DNA of 64,000 bases from NCBI GenBank assembly GCA_002786025.1, contig NHNW01000008.1:868001-932000 (forward strand), in the 5' to 3' direction. Each line of letters opens with the position of its first letter. The stretch's first letter is position 1. The notes below the pieces were generated by a model. That model worked only from the letters and a program-made list of their open reading frames with translations, ran no database searches and had not been told where the DNA came from. Below are positions 33,004-45,003 of this stretch, piece after piece. The DNA comes from Zasmidium citrigriseum (taxonomy: Eukaryota > Ascomycota > Dothideomycetes > Mycosphaerellales > Mycosphaerellaceae). Made by a program: the position numbers and the translations under genes.

Positions 33004-33699
33004 TCACTGTTCGTCCGGGACGCAGAAGGCCTTGAACTCCTGCCAAGCCTTCTCCAGGTCATCGTTGATGATGATCTTGTCGTGCACGCCGGGGGTCTTG
33101 GAGTACTCGATCTCCTTCTCGGCTTGCGCCAGGCGCTCCTTGATGGCCTCTTCCTTGTCAGTAGCTCTGCCACGCAACCGCTGCTCGAGGACCTCGACGG
33201 ATGGAGGTTGAAGGAAGACGAATCGTGCGTTGAGATCAGTCTTCTTGACCTGTTTGACACCCTATTCCCATATCCAGTCAAAAAGTAATCCTCATATTGT
33301 ACTTCTGCCAAACATACCTCCATCTCAATATCCAGAATGCACGTCCTACCCTGATCAGCCACATTCTTCACGGCCTGTACACTCGTGCCGTAGAGATTGC
33401 TGCCGAACTGAGCATGCTCGATGAATCCTCCCTCGTCCACAAGCTTCAGGAACTTCTCCTTTGTTGTGTAGTTGTAGTCGACGCCATCTTTCTCGCCTTC
33501 TCGAGGGGCTCTGGTGGTGTGTGATACGGAGAAGCCGAAGCGGCCTGGGTAGGCTTCGAAGAGGCGCTTCAAAAGAGTAGATTTGCCGGCGCCTGAGGGC
33601 CCTGAGACGACAATGGGACGGGGTTTCTCGCCGACTGTCCAGAAATCGCGGTTAGTTGAGGATCGTGGAGTCGGCGGGATTCTGCGTACCGGGAGCCAT
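33004..33699 (-). CDS. guk1: Guanylate kinase
   Basis: Three exons: a 10 bp first exon (33699-33690, ATG GCT CCC G), then 33634-33318 and 33261-33004, for 194 residues. Intron 1 (55 bp) has an AACTAACC branch site; intron 2 (56 bp) starts GTATGT. The P-loop GPSGAGKST lies at residues 15-23. The GMP-binding segment [14 protein letters not shown] lies near 38-51, with GVDYNY and [15 protein letters not shown] after it. The second half carries [15 protein letters not shown] and the lid R-x-R region, ending [16 protein letters not shown]. It phosphorylates GMP to GDP. Length matches the family (yeast Guk1 187). The tiny first exon carries the start codon, so continuous frames wrongly begin inside exon 2. 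Confidence 0.95.
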
Positions 33700-35462
33700 T
33701 TTTGATATTGCGCGCCTCTTGACTGTGTGGCGGACGTTGGGGACTGTGCGAGGAAAGGTCGAGCACAGCAGGCGGCGAGGCAGGACGAGACTCATCTATT
33801 TCTCCAGGCCTCCTAGTCATCGGTCCTTCTGGGGTGGAGGAAATCGGGGTCTGATTACGGCCGCCTGTGATTGGAGAGGCGCTAGCTTATGTCTGCATTT
33901 GCATCTGTGAGGGGACAAGGATCACGACAGCGCGACGGCCCGTGTCAAACCCTAATCTTAACTCTAAATCACCTCACCTCGCTTTTCTCAATAAACACTT
34001 CGCCAATTCCGAGCTTTACCGCACATCGTACCAGCCACAAGAGACATTCACTATCGCTTTAAATAACGGTCTTTATTTCGAGGTCTTCATCGAGCTCCGC
34101 CGGATTGAACAGCTCGATCACCTCCTCCGCGAAACACTCATTCTGCTCAGCCTGTTGGTCATTCTTGCTCTGTGCACATCTCTCACGACATGCCATGCCT
34201 GGTCTCGTGAATGACCGCCTCAGCTTTACCGTCGCTCTTTCGTACATGATCGACAACCTTGACCAGACTTCAAAGACAGCCAAGGATGTCTGCTGCCGTC
34301 ATGTCGTTTGTTGCCGTCAACCCCGTCGTTGCAGCTTCCGCACAAGTCTTGCATTGGGATGGGATACTTTCTTCACGGGGCTTCTGTTTCGATGGCGCAC
34401 ATTCGCGCGAGCATCGGAACTCGTGTCGAGATTAAAGCTTTTCGAGCTCCTCCACAATTCCAAGAATCATTTTGGTGATGCCAGTGATGGGTTACACAAG
34501 GAGGTGAGGTGAAACTTGACTTTGAGCCGGCCCACTTTTTCCTTCCCCTGCCAGCCCCTTTTCTTGAAGCAGCGACGATCAAAAACGATTCACCTGCTTT
34601 ACGCTCAAGCATTCTTGCGTCTAGGCCGTCCTACGACCCGGCGGAAGATCGAAATGCCCTTCGCCATCTCACAGCTAGTGCTATCGTCTACGCCAACAAG
34701 CAGTGGCAACGCTCTTTGACAAGCACTTGCTGCTGGCGAGATTGAATGCTCCGCGAAACAGCTTCTCGGGTGAAGCCCGACTGGCAAACGTAGGACCGCT
34801 GATATTGCAAAGATAGTGTCACGACCACTTACACATGTCTCGCAAGCATTCGAGACCCCCTGGATTCTCTCATTGAACACTTACCCACTCGGAACATGCC
34901 TTCCGTCACTGAGATCGGAGCTATTCAGACCAGACGCAAGCTTTGTGCACAAGTGTGAATATACCCATAACGCCTTTGGTGATAGAATCACCTGGTCTTG
35001 GGTTGAACGTCCATTTGTGCATAGATGTTTATGCTAGTTCGATTTTGTGAGAGCGTACACTTTCCTCCCATTCTTCGGTCAGCATTTTCATCCAACTCCA
35101 AGTGACGTGCTGTGCATGTCGATCACCTCAGAAGCTATGAAACACAATAGTGCACAAGGCAAGAAGCACAGGAGTAGGCAAAGGAGGTCATCAAGCAGAG
35201 GCAGATCAAGCGTCAAAGAACTGTAAATAAAGGCAGTAACTAGGTGGGTAAGTGCAAGATCGCCTGAGAATTGCGATCAGGGAGGAGGAAAAGACTTCCA
35301 AGGCACCGGCTCGCGAAAACGCACAACTTAATACCAGATATTTGCTATTGAGATTTTCCCCTTCAGTCAACAACCGCACACTGCAATGTCCGCCACGCCT
35401 GCTCGCGGAAAACCCTCAAAGAGCCCATGCTCCCAACCAGTATTCAGTAGACTGCTCTCACT
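33700..35462. other. Long gene-poor region with a degenerate Cys-motif repeat on the minus strand
   Basis: 1.76 kb without a gene I can model. On the minus strand between about 34440 and 34060 two stretches share the pattern C-x3-C-A-x-S-K followed by a Gln/Glu-rich part and another Cys: RCSRECAPSKQKPREE (about 34416-34369) and ACRERCAQSKNDQQAEQNEC (about 34196-34137). They lie in different frames with stops between, so this looks like a decayed duplicated small gene or an unrecognised spliced one. The rest shows no coding signal. Confidence 0.35.
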
Positions 35463-37838
35463 TTAGCCTCTCGCGTACGGGTTGCGTTGGGAAGACACAA
35501 GATCCAGTACCTCCCCCTTCTCCATGAGCTGTTCGATGGTACCAATGTTGAGCGGCTTCCCGTTCACATCGAAAGGTTGCGTACCTGGCATTGCCAAGTA
35601 CCATCCAAACTTCACGTTGGCTCCGTCGCACTCCACAGTGAGTTTGGAGTAGATTTCGTAGCGGCCAAGCAAGTCACACTTTCGCCCATCTGCGGTAACG
35701 CCCGTCGTGACGTGGTCTTCCCATTCCTCTTCCTCATCGCTGCTATCGTCCAGCTCAAGTTTCTCAAAGTCCTTCGCAGCCCACCAGACCTGCTCCATTT
35801 TCACATCTTCGTCACGCTGGCCAGGGACATAGTCGCTATCGTTCTTCTCCTGCGGGCTGCGCCTTGCAAGTCGATGTCTCTCGATTTGACGCAGCTGAAA
35901 GCCCATTTTCTTCAAATTAGGCAACTTCGTGACGAGAGGGCCATCCCATTTCTCAAAGTCTGGGTCAATCCTCTTGCCATCCATTGTGAGCATCCGTGCA
36001 CCTTCGGCGAAGTCTTTATCCGTCCACCAGACTTGTCGTCGAATCGTCTTCTGTTTTGGCGTAACATAGTCAACCTGCCACAGAGTGTTGGTGTGCTTCT
36101 TACCGGGCAGGATCTGCTCATCTTTGCGCAGCATTGGAGCCCAACGATGCCAAACGTACCACTTCTGGTCCTGGTCATTCACGTACCCGGCAAGTGGATC
36201 GAGCCTACCCTGCTTCCCGCGCGTGTTGTAGTGCAAGCCAAAGTCGTCCAACACATTCAATTCTCCTCCCATTTGCGGTAGCTCTTCTCGTATTTGGTAT
36301 GTTGAAGGAGTCAAGAACGGGATGTGACCTCCCCTGATGGCATCCATGTGCTTCTGTGCATCGTACTCTTCCTCCTGCTCCAAGCCAAAGGAACCATTTG
36401 CACGAAGATTCTCCGTATCAATATCGTTGTAGCGCAGGAGTGCACCATGAGAGACATTGTTTGGTCCCGTCATTTCGAGGTTGTCCGCAGAAATGACCGT
36501 GAGCTGCGGTTCAAATTTGGCCTTGACTTCCCGCATGAAAAGCCTTGACTTCCCCATGCCTCCGACAATGGCAATGGTGGAGGTTTTGTTCGTCACAAGC
36601 TTCTCGATATGGCCCAAGTTATCATCAATAACTTTCTGAAAGAAGCCCTGCATTGTTTGGCTGTTTCTTTGTCAGCTGAATGCTTCTCGTGGATCACAGG
36701 TGAACTTACCTTGAAATCAAGATCCCCCATGATGGGTTGGAGCTTATTGTGCTTGTAATCGTGATGTTTTTGTCTTGCACGCTCCCTGGTATGAAAGATG
36801 TCTTGAGTCCTTCAAAGTAGGAATTGGCAATCTTGCCAACCTCGATCTCACTGCGACCGAGAGCACTGCACTTTTGCGCGAATGTGGGTCCTGGTAGAGG
36901 GCAACAATCGTTCTTCAACCATCTCATGAATGCGATGTTGACGAATTGTGAGCCACACAAACCTCCTGCAGCAAACGTCAACGGACTTATGCAGTAAGTT
37001 TGCAATGGCTTCATACATACCTCGCGGCGTTGCAGTCTGACGCAATGTCACTTGGGCAACATCTGAAGGGTCGTCCACAATCTCGTACGAAACAAAATCA
37101 CCAGTCCCACCACCTGTGTCAGAGACAATGATTTCATTGCCAGGCTGCAAGTGAGATGGAGGTGAGCGTCCCCCAAGGAGACCGTTGAGAAGGAATGCTG
37201 CTGCACTCTGAGGTTCATAGAAGAGATCGACTTGTCGAATACCCGCTCTTTCGGCGGCTTTGACCATCTTCCGGTTCGCGGGTGCTTTCCACATCTGTGG
37301 TATGCTCAGAAAGAGTTTCATTGGCATCGAATCAATTTCCTGTCATCGTAAGTTAGCTCTGAGATGTAATGCATGTGACTTGAGGATTGTAACTCACCGC
37401 GCGTCCATAAGGTTCTCCAAGACGTTCCCTCACTTTTGCAACAATTGCCGCAAGATGCTCGCTCAGTAAGTCGTCCATAGTCTTCTTGTGGAACTTCAAC
37501 TGGGACTCCACTTGCTTCACGATGTCAGACGTTTCGTGTGCTCGGTACAATTTGAGCTTAAAAAGCTCGATGACATTCTCGCGTTGAATTCTGCCCAGCT
37601 CGAGACCTTCGAAGATATCATGTCCCCAAATGAAGTTGCCCTCGGCGTCCCAGGTCACCTCTTGAGGCGACTCAAGTTCTCCAGACCCAAAGCTCAGTGC
37701 GATGAGATTGCCGACAGGAGGGCATTGCAGACTGCCATCCTGAGGATCGAGAACTTTGCGAAAGGAGGCCGCAAGACGGGAAGTACCATAATCAACAGAG
37801 ACAAATATGGTTTCGACTGGGTCCGCACTCTCCGTCAT
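35463..37838 (-). CDS. Divergent Hsp70-like ATPase
   Basis: Four exons, 37838-37398, 37339-37021, 36965-36710 and 36660-35463, join in frame to 737 residues; introns are 49-58 bp. The N-terminus ETIFVSVDYGTSRLAASF matches the phosphate-1 loop of the actin/Hsp70 fold (D-x-G-T-[ST]). The second exon has VSDTGGGTGDFVSYEI, the phosphate-2 motif, after AERAGIRQVDLFYEPQSAAA (connect-1 region), and exon 4 has IAIVGGMGKSRLF, the adenosine motif. The C-terminal ~270 residues are not a canonical substrate-binding domain. They contain Trp-rich segments with two QVWW-x2-KDF repeats and an acidic DDSSDEEEEWED. This fits the fungal/animal group of Hsp70-like (HSPA12-type) proteins, which are mostly uncharacterised. 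Classical chaperone function is not implied. Confidence 0.88.
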
Positions 37839-38282
37839 GGTAGTTGGCGAGCGAGTGGTGATTGAATGCAAGAGTTTTGAAGTTGGGGCGGTGCGTGAAA
37901 GTGAGGTAACTGGGTAAGAGGGTGAGGTTGGTTCGTTGATGTCGAAACGATCTATGGTCATGCCGATGCTGTTGCTTTTAAGCCATTTGAATGTCAGCAT
38001 GTCGAACATGTGAGTGCGTGACTGAGTGTTTGTTAATTGCCATGCTGAGACTGGCGTCAAAGCCGAAGTTTCCACTACAACCAAGACAATGAAATCTGAG
38101 CCAGACTTACAGCTTCTAAAAGATTCGAGAGTCATCTTTTGTGATCGATTCCCTCTATTCGACGATTCCGCTGCGTACTCAGCATCACTTTGATCTCTCT
38201 CAAGGATTGCACCCTAGAGATCATTTTGTGCGAGACGCTCACGATCTCATTTGCGGTTGCAGGCTGCCTCTCATTTGCAATC
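37839..38282. promoter_or_regulatory. Shared divergent promoter region
   Basis: 444 bp lie between the divergent start codons of the Hsp70-like gene and the coiled-coil gene at 38283. No heat-shock element or other specific motif was recognised with confidence; the regulatory label is inferred from gene orientation only. Confidence 0.35.
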
Positions 38283-40469
38283 ATGGCAGATCCACTCCGT
38301 AACAACGCGATCAAAATCGCGCTGGCAAGAATCGATGAGAACCTTGATCGACACCAAAGCGCTGCTGCACAGCGAGCTTTCCTGGACGAGTTGCTGAGAG
38401 AGCAAGAGCAGTCTCTATCGTTCACCGATCTTCGAAGTCGCAAGAGCGTTCCTTATACCGGAGAAAAGCTGCGCGGCCATTTGATGAATCTCCTCAAGAG
38501 TAGGAATAGCGCGCTCGAGACCAGGCCGGGATCAGACATCTTCAAATATGGGAGCAGCGTCCTCAGAGCGGAGTACCTTGACGAAATCGGCTTTTCCGGC
38601 CCAACAAGCACAGCTTCCTCACAGGAGGGGAGCACAGCGCCTGCAGTTGCGAGCACTCAAGCCCCTGTCCAGGACTCATCTCAAGACGTCACTACATCCC
38701 CGCTATCTTCGGTCCCATCAGACTTGTCCGATATCCAGCAGAGAGAGGAGAGTGAGAAGAAGCGCAAGATTGGTGTGAGCCTCCCAGACATCCAAGAAAC
38801 GCAGTCAACGGCCCGAAAGAAGGCCAGAAAAGCGACCGACGTTCACGCCGATGAATCATCATCTTCAACTCCCGGGCTCTCGACAGAGAACTCGAATGCT
38901 GATGAGACGACGCTGGAGAGGCAGCACGCCAACTCCACACCTCAAGGAGACGATAGTGTGCTCGATGCGCCTGGCAAGTCTATCAAAGCGCCAGCCGGTG
39001 AGCGAATCGAAGACGAAGCTGTACCTCCGACAGCCCTTCTCCATGATCTCGAGGTCTCCACCCCAAGTTTCGGACCAGAACAATTGACGCAACCGGAAAC
39101 TTCTGCGCCACGGAATATTTCAGCGGGAGCACAGTCAACAGATGCTGCCGGCGCGGATAGCATAAGCTTCGAGGAGCGGTGCGCACAATTGCAGTTAGAG
39201 TGCGAGGATCTCAAGTCTCAGAGGGAAGAGACCAGAGTCGAAAACGGCAACCTGAAGTCTGAGAATGATATTCTGAAATCTCAGAGTGACGAATGGGAGT
39301 CCAAGTACCACGAGCTGCTGAGGTTCAACACCGCATCGCATGCGGGCTTTTCTGCCCGCCCCTCCAGAGACTCTCGATTGGCCGTCGATCAGATAGAAGG
39401 CAAACCTGGGTCGTGGGTGGAGAAGGAACAGGACGAGCTCAAGCGTAGGAACGAGCTCGGATTACCGCGATTAGTTGAGGATGAGGAATATGCCGCTCAG
39501 AAGCTGGTCGACGTGAGTGTTCCTTGGCCACGTCCGGTTCAAGAGATCAAGAACATGCGATTGCAACTGGCGAAGTGCACAACGAATATCAAAGACCGAA
39601 TGGAGCGTGTTGTCGTGGGGATCACAGCAGTGTCCAATCACTACCTGATGCATGGTAACGCACCAAAGACGGCAAGGCTTGCTGTTGTTCCGGATCCTGG
39701 TCAAATGCTTGAACGGTTCTACAAGATCTTCTTCGGTTCCGACATGGAAAAATCATGGATGGTGGAGGCGAAGGCTTCGCTCAAAGCGCCGATTCACGGT
39801 TTCGAGTTTCTGAAGGGCCTGATTGGAGCGGCGGTGTTTGAAATGGTGTTCCTGAAGCCACTTCCCTGGGATCCTGTGTCGGAGTGGTTCAAAAAGCTCC
39901 GACCAGTCGCTCCTTATTGGAACAGAGCTTTGCATAGCAATGGTGAGTTCAGATCTTGCAAATCGACAGTGCCATGCTGATTCTTTGCAGGATGCAATGC
40001 CGAATTAGACGAGATTGTGTGGCAGGGTTTGAAAGAGCAGGTGGATAGCGCCATCTTTCAGAATCGTGTGATCATGCCAATGGCTAAAACGCTAGCCGAC
40101 CAGCTTGAACTGGCGATCCATCCTCAGCTCGAAGCTCTTGGAGTCACCGGCGGTCAAGAAATGCCACATCCGCAATTCTGGAACAACTCATCGGCGAACT
40201 TGACAGAGCTTTTCATGGATGCTTTGACCCTCATGGGCTTGTTGGATACGTCGCCTTTCGAATTCGAATTCAACTGGGTCGCCGCAGGGAGGAGCTTTGA
40301 TTATAAGCTCATGGACAGGCCAGTCGACACTGCTCCAGGCGAAGCAGGAATTGTCGCAAAGGCTATTACGCCGACACTGATGTGCCGATGCGAGGCTTTT
40401 GAGGAATGGAGCGAGTGGCACGCCAAGTGCAAAGCGAAAGGGATTTCGTTCAGACCAGTCGCAGCATGA
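38283..40469 (+). CDS. Hypothetical coiled-coil protein
   Basis: Exon 1 is 38283-39942, a 48 bp intron (GTGAGT, TTTGCAG) spans 39943-39990, and exon 2 is 39991-40469. The protein has 712 residues. The start MADPLRNNAIKIALARID begins a helical N-terminal ~95 residues. A long disordered Ser/Thr/Glu-rich part follows to about residue 300. A coiled coil comes next near 300-345 (CAQLQLECEDLKSQREETR, with LKSE/LKSQ repeats), then a folded C-terminal part with VPWPRPVQEIKNMRLQLA, FYKIFFGSDMEKSW and FEFNWVAAGRSFDYKLM. I recognise no family. The folded C-terminus, without low complexity, suggests a lineage-conserved domain. No signal peptide or membrane helix. Confidence 0.8.
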
Positions 40470-41225
40470 TGTCTCCGCTGGTAATGGCGGAGCCTCGAGG
40501 TTAGACATCGTGTCTCAAGATTCGATTCTTTTCAGAGGTGGAGTGGTATATTGTGCTTCGGAAGGGCTGGATAGATGCTGAATGTGTGGCAACAGCAGGT
40601 TGTGGTATACCGAGGAGACTGGTCAAGAACTGGTATCAGGAACCACGGTGACTGTGGGTAGAGACCGACTCGGGTTGGAAGAAGTGGCTGAGGCATTTTC
40701 TGGACATGATAAGTTAAGATATCCCGTGATCCAAAGGCTCCCAAAGTTGGGATTCGCATCGTCGCCGTCCTGCTTCCCGCCGTGGTGATACATGGGCAGT
40801 CCATCGCCGGTGACAGCCTTGGAGCATTTGCATCTCGTTCAGAGTGTAGACGATGATAAGAACACAGCAATAGTGGTCGAGACTCTCACGCAAGAGTATG
40901 TTTGATGACGCTGCTCTTGGTAGAACACGACGTGAAGTGCGACTTGACTTCGAAGCTCGGGCCCCTTGCCCCACTTTCCAACTTCGTGTTCCTGCGGCCT
41001 GCCAACCCCCTTTTTCCATCATTGTTTCATCCAACACCATTCAAGACGAAAGCTCAGGTGTGATGCCTAGCGGAACAACGCGACTTGGAAGGTCTGGAGT
41101 GCGAAAGATACTCTTTGAATGGCAAAACGATCATCCAATCCCCCGATCCCACGAGGCATATATTACCTTCGAGGAAAAGCAGGTATCGCCGCATGGTCTC
41201 CAATTCAGGACCCTCCATTCCCGGG
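40470..41225. other. Convergent 3' intergenic region, nothing recognised
   Basis: 756 bp between the stops of a plus-strand and a minus-strand gene. Short frames such as one at 40898-41260 have no motif and overlap the end of the esterase gene. Nothing supported. Confidence 0.45.
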
Positions 41226-42408
41226 TCAATTCGACGCTCCTTCACGCAACAGCCACTTGAAACCCTCTAGAGTGTCTTTGATAAACTGCTGACTGCGGTC
41301 CATCAACGGCCAATTCGTCCAGAACCTGCCAGATATCAGCGATGATCTTCATGCGAAGGAGACAACTCACATATGACCAAAACCGTCATACACTTCCAGT
41401 CGACTCTTATTACCGTTCGCCTTCAGCTCGCGATCCCAAATGATGGCCTCATCTCGCAGCGGATCCAAGCCTCCGACCTGCAGGTAACATAGCGGAAGAT
41501 CCTTCAAGTTTGGATGGATCAGAGGGCTGAACAGAGGATCCGTCGAGCCCTCACCGGCAAGATTTGGCGGCATGCTGACCTTGAGCAGTCCGCCCAGGAC
41601 TGGATCATTCAGACCAGAGTTGTACTTGCTCTGGTAATCTTCCTTGTACTTCTCCGGGACAACATCATGCCACAGGAGTGATGGGACGCAAAGGTACTGG
41701 CCAGTTATCGGCGGAGTCAATCCTTTGTCTCGACCGAGTTGGGCCATCACTGCCGACAGATTGCCTCCAGCAGAAGCACCGCCAACGATGAATCCTTTCT
41801 TTGGGTCTGCTGGCAGCTCAGAATTCGTTGGGGAGGCCGCTCTGGCTGCCCACTGAACGACGTCCCAGCAGTCCCATACACAGCAAGGCCAGGCGTGTTC
41901 GGGAGCCAGACGGTAGTCTACGTTGACGCAGACAGCGCCCAGGTCTCTCGAAAACATACGACAGTTCAGATCTTCATCTGTCAGGTCGCCTGGAAGTCGT
42001 CAGCCTGGAAGTGCAGACCAAGAACGCATTGGTTTTTACCCATCGCCCAGCCGCCTTCATGCAGCATGATGATCAACGGCGATTTGCCATCTTGCGGTGT
42101 ATTGACAGGCTTGTAGATTTTGACGGGTATCTGATATCCATCTCGAGCCTGGACCTGATGCATTTCCTCTGTGACATGAGTAGGTATTGGTCCTGGGATC
42201 GGATACAGATGGCGCAGCTTTGCCAAATGGTCTGCTCGCTTCTTTCGTTCTTTCAATGGCTCGGTCTCATGTTCGAAAAAGGGATTCTTCTTGACTTCCT
42301 GTCGACGTTTTCAGCTTCATGTGAGTGGGCGTTTGACTTGACCCGTACTTCGGCAAAAGCTGGATCTACTGTGCCCATCCGAAGGCGATCTTCTTCGGTG
42401 ATGAACAT
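41226..42408 (-). CDS. HSL-family alpha/beta hydrolase (esterase/lipase)
   Basis: Four exons, 42408-42349, 42298-42040, 41989-41371 and 41325-41226, join in frame to 345 residues; introns are 45-50 bp, short for the window. The oxyanion-hole motif is HEGGW near residue 100 (the family's HGGG with Glu in second place), followed by VDYRLAPEHAWP, the HSL signature, near 130-141. The nucleophile elbow GGASAGG is at about 177-183 (Ser 179). GGLDPLRDE carries the likely catalytic Asp and DGFGHMF the His. No signal peptide, so probably intracellular. The family hydrolyses short acyl esters; the substrate is unknown. A related but frameshifted gene lies on the other strand at 49817-50883. Confidence 0.9.
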
Positions 42409-43241
42409 CTTGAATGCACAAGTTGAAGGGAAAGTGAGTGCAGTATAAAGATGTATTGTCAACTGATACTTATCTACTGCGAGTTGCTGCTCTGCTGACG
42501 TGATGGTGGGGCAGGTCTTGAGATCCCTCAATCAGATCCTCCATTTGCTTTCTCAGAATAGGGGAGATCCTCACAAACACCCTAGCGCATTCCGTTTTGA
42601 CACGATGCTGTCCTTAAATGAACAAGAATGGTAAGCTCAGCGATGTAGCCAATCAGTGATCCGAATAAAAGCTAATTGCCTTCTCTTTTGACCAAGTAGC
42701 CTGAACATCTCATGTGATGTCATGAGCATGCCCTATTTGCGCCCCGACTTCACCGTGTCTCGAACAAAAGGATTGGCGGCTGTTCTCAATAGCCGGGGTC
42801 TTGAGACAGGCATCAACAAAAGCTATGTCACAAGTCATCCCAGACATCCATCATCATGGGCCGACGACCGGAAGAGCTGCACACGCACAAAGTCTTACAG
42901 CAACATCGAGTTTCATCGAAGCCTTGGCCCCAATAGCAGCTAAAACACGAGCCTTCCTACGACTTTGAAATCGGGGCGCTTCTGGGACCTGAGGATCTGA
43001 GTCACCGCCGGATATGTTCAGCCTTTGTCGTATTTCGACAAAGACCTTCATCTTCAGAGTGCCCGAAACACTAACTCTTTATTCGAAGACAGCTCAATGG
43101 CTCTAGACAATTCCGAATCCGGACGTGAGACAATTCAAAGACAGCAGCTGACAATGTCCAGATATCTGCTTGATCGAGTCGGCCTTGTCGAGGAACCACA
43201 TCGCATAATCTACACAGAAGTCACTCACGAACACCCTCAAC
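42409..43241. other. Divergent intergenic region, nothing recognised
   Basis: 833 bp between the divergent starts of the esterase gene and the orphan gene at 43242. No coding signal or repeat recognised. Confidence 0.45.
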
Positions 43242-43865
43242 ATGCCAACTCATCCAATCATCAAAGCCCGTGTCGATGCATGGCTCGAACAGGGCCCGCG
43301 CGATGTGCAAGACCGACCGACATGGTTCGCTCTCCACCACAACCAATTCATCGAGGCAAAACTTGGGATCGCACGGGGAAGTCTCCTTGGCTACTATCAA
43401 GACCAAGAAAGAATCGTCATGGCTGCTCGACATGCATTAGAGCTTTTGGTTGCACGCATGCAGCCTGTGACCGACGAACAGGCCGAGGCATGGGTGGCGT
43501 ACTCCCGAGAGTATTCGCACCAACCACCACGTTACGAAGAGGTCTCTGGACAGACGGACCTTCGACGCAGGAATGCTATCGTTAGGAGAGAGGTCAGAAC
43601 AAACCACCCGGCACCGAGAGATCCTTCGCCAATACCAGTCCCTGAGATGACTGCCGCCGATTGGGGCACTGATGTTACCAGTCAGATCAGAGCAATCACC
43701 AGCGAGAACCGCGCCAGGTCCCGTAGCAGAGGCAGAAGGGCTGCTCCATCAGACGCCCGCTCCGCAGCATCCTTGAACAGGACGCAAGAAGGGAGAATCC
43801 AGAGACAACAGCAGCAGGGTTCGCCCGTACGGAGAAGTGCTCGACTCAATACGAATGCGGAATGA
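43242..43865 (+). CDS. Small orphan protein, Arg-rich C-terminus
   Basis: A 207-residue intronless frame starting MPTHPIIKARVDAWLEQGPR. The first ~95 residues are likely helical and compact (TWFALHHNQFIEAKLG, ALELLVARMQPVTDEQAEAW). The second half is disordered and basic, with RARSRSRGRRAAPSDAR, a Gln run, and VRRSARLNTNAE at the end. No family is recognised. It is the first of four consecutive plus-strand genes (43242-47111) that all combine a helical part with Arg-rich disordered tails. Composition is coding-like throughout and the antisense alternatives are shorter. Confidence 0.6.
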   Translation: MPTHPIIKARVDAWLEQGPRDVQDRPTWFALHHNQFIEAKLGIARGSLLGYYQDQERIVMAARHALELLVARMQPVTDEQAEAWVAYSREYSHQPPRYEEVSGQTDLRRRNAIVRREVRTNHPAPRDPSPIPVPEMTAADWGTDVTSQIRAITSENRARSRSRGRRAAPSDARSAASLNRTQEGRIQRQQQQGSPVRRSARLNTNAE

Positions 43866-44207
43866 GCAATGCACTGGACGATCGAGTCGACTGGGGTTGG
43901 CCTTTCTTTTCTCGTACTATCAATCTGTCTGCTCTCCAGTAGCTCTGTTCATTTTAGTAATACTTGTCAACGGCATCTTACAGACCCCCATCACATTTCA
44001 TCTCTTTGTATCATCAACGCAGAATCTACTCCTCCAAATCCGGCAGTCGTCAAAGAGAAAAGTAAAATCGAGCCCTTTGTCTTCACAACAGCTTTCTTGC
44101 CCAACCCTTCCAATGCTCCCACAAGCCAGAAAGCGACAAGTTTCTTACTTGGAGTAGGATTTTCGACAGGACATTCTCCAGCCCTCGCAGGTGATTAAGA
44201 TCCAACG
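43866..44207. other. Intergenic region, nothing recognised
   Basis: 342 bp between two orphan genes on the same strand. Pyrimidine-rich, probably 3' UTR and promoter. Nothing recognised. Confidence 0.4.
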
Positions 44208-44849
44208 ATGGCCGACGCACTGAGAGGCCTAACAGACCGAGTCGCGAGCGCCATCACCCGAAAGCCTCGCCAAAAGAGATGGGTTCCGGACACCTTAAAA
44301 GAGCGACAAAAACGAGCCATCGCCAATCAAGACCCAGAAGAGAAAGCGGAACTGATCGAGCGCACAAGTAAAGCATACGAAAGGGCGAAAGACAACGTAA
44401 AACAATGGAAGGAACAGCATCGAAAAGATAAGAAAGAAGACCCCGATGCCAGTGATGCTGGCGTTAGGATGTGGCAGGCTTGGGAGAAGCGACGTCTTCG
44501 TGAGTATAAAGATGCGCTGGAGGGGATTGATTCGACGGACTTCCTGGAGAACGCGCGGAATCATTGGACGAGGGTACATGGTAGGCTCAAGCGAAGGCCA
44601 TACCGGTGGGAAGCCCCACGGCCTGGGTATCGTTCTGAGGCTCTTGCTATGACAGAAGAAGAAGCGTACGCTTATAGATTGATGGAGGCTGGATGGGATC
44701 CCGATCTGCCCAAGGAAACTTATGAGGAGTATCAGAGAGAGGAAAGGCTGAGAGTAGATGCGCAATTACGAAGGAATCGGGAGAGGGATTTGAGGAGGAG
44801 TGAGAGATTGAGGAATTATAGAATTAACAAAAGGCTTGAGGAACGATAG
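44208..44849 (+). CDS. Charged orphan protein, tandem paralogue 1
   Basis: A 213-residue intronless frame starting MADALRGLTDRVASAITRK. It is extremely rich in Arg, Lys and Glu and predicted helical, with Trp residues. Signature segments are WQAWEKRRLREYKDALEGID near residue 88 and [ILM]xEAGWDPDLPKET near 160. Both have counterparts in the next gene (AWEERRRQEYEDALEGRD, and IESGYNPLLLER), which shows a tandem duplication. The C-terminus is basic (RRSERLRNYRINKRLEER). No known domain. The start context is ACGATGG, and the N-terminal LTDRV-x-S block is shared with the paralogue, supporting this Met. Confidence 0.65.
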   Translation: MADALRGLTDRVASAITRKPRQKRWVPDTLKERQKRAIANQDPEEKAELIERTSKAYERAKDNVKQWKEQHRKDKKEDPDASDAGVRMWQAWEKRRLREYKDALEGIDSTDFLENARNHWTRVHGRLKRRPYRWEAPRPGYRSEALAMTEEEAYAYRLMEAGWDPDLPKETYEEYQREERLRVDAQLRRNRERDLRRSERLRNYRINKRLEER

Positions 44850-45003
44850 CTAGCGGATGATCAGCGAGGATGGTGGCCTCGACTTGGTAGTCTCAGAGAA
44901 TAGCGTTCTGAATCCGGCGACTGATACCAAGTTCTTTGTCCTCTTAACATATCCTTCTCCTCTGCCCGTCATGAGTAACTTTCAGCCCAGTCTCACAGTC
45001 ACA

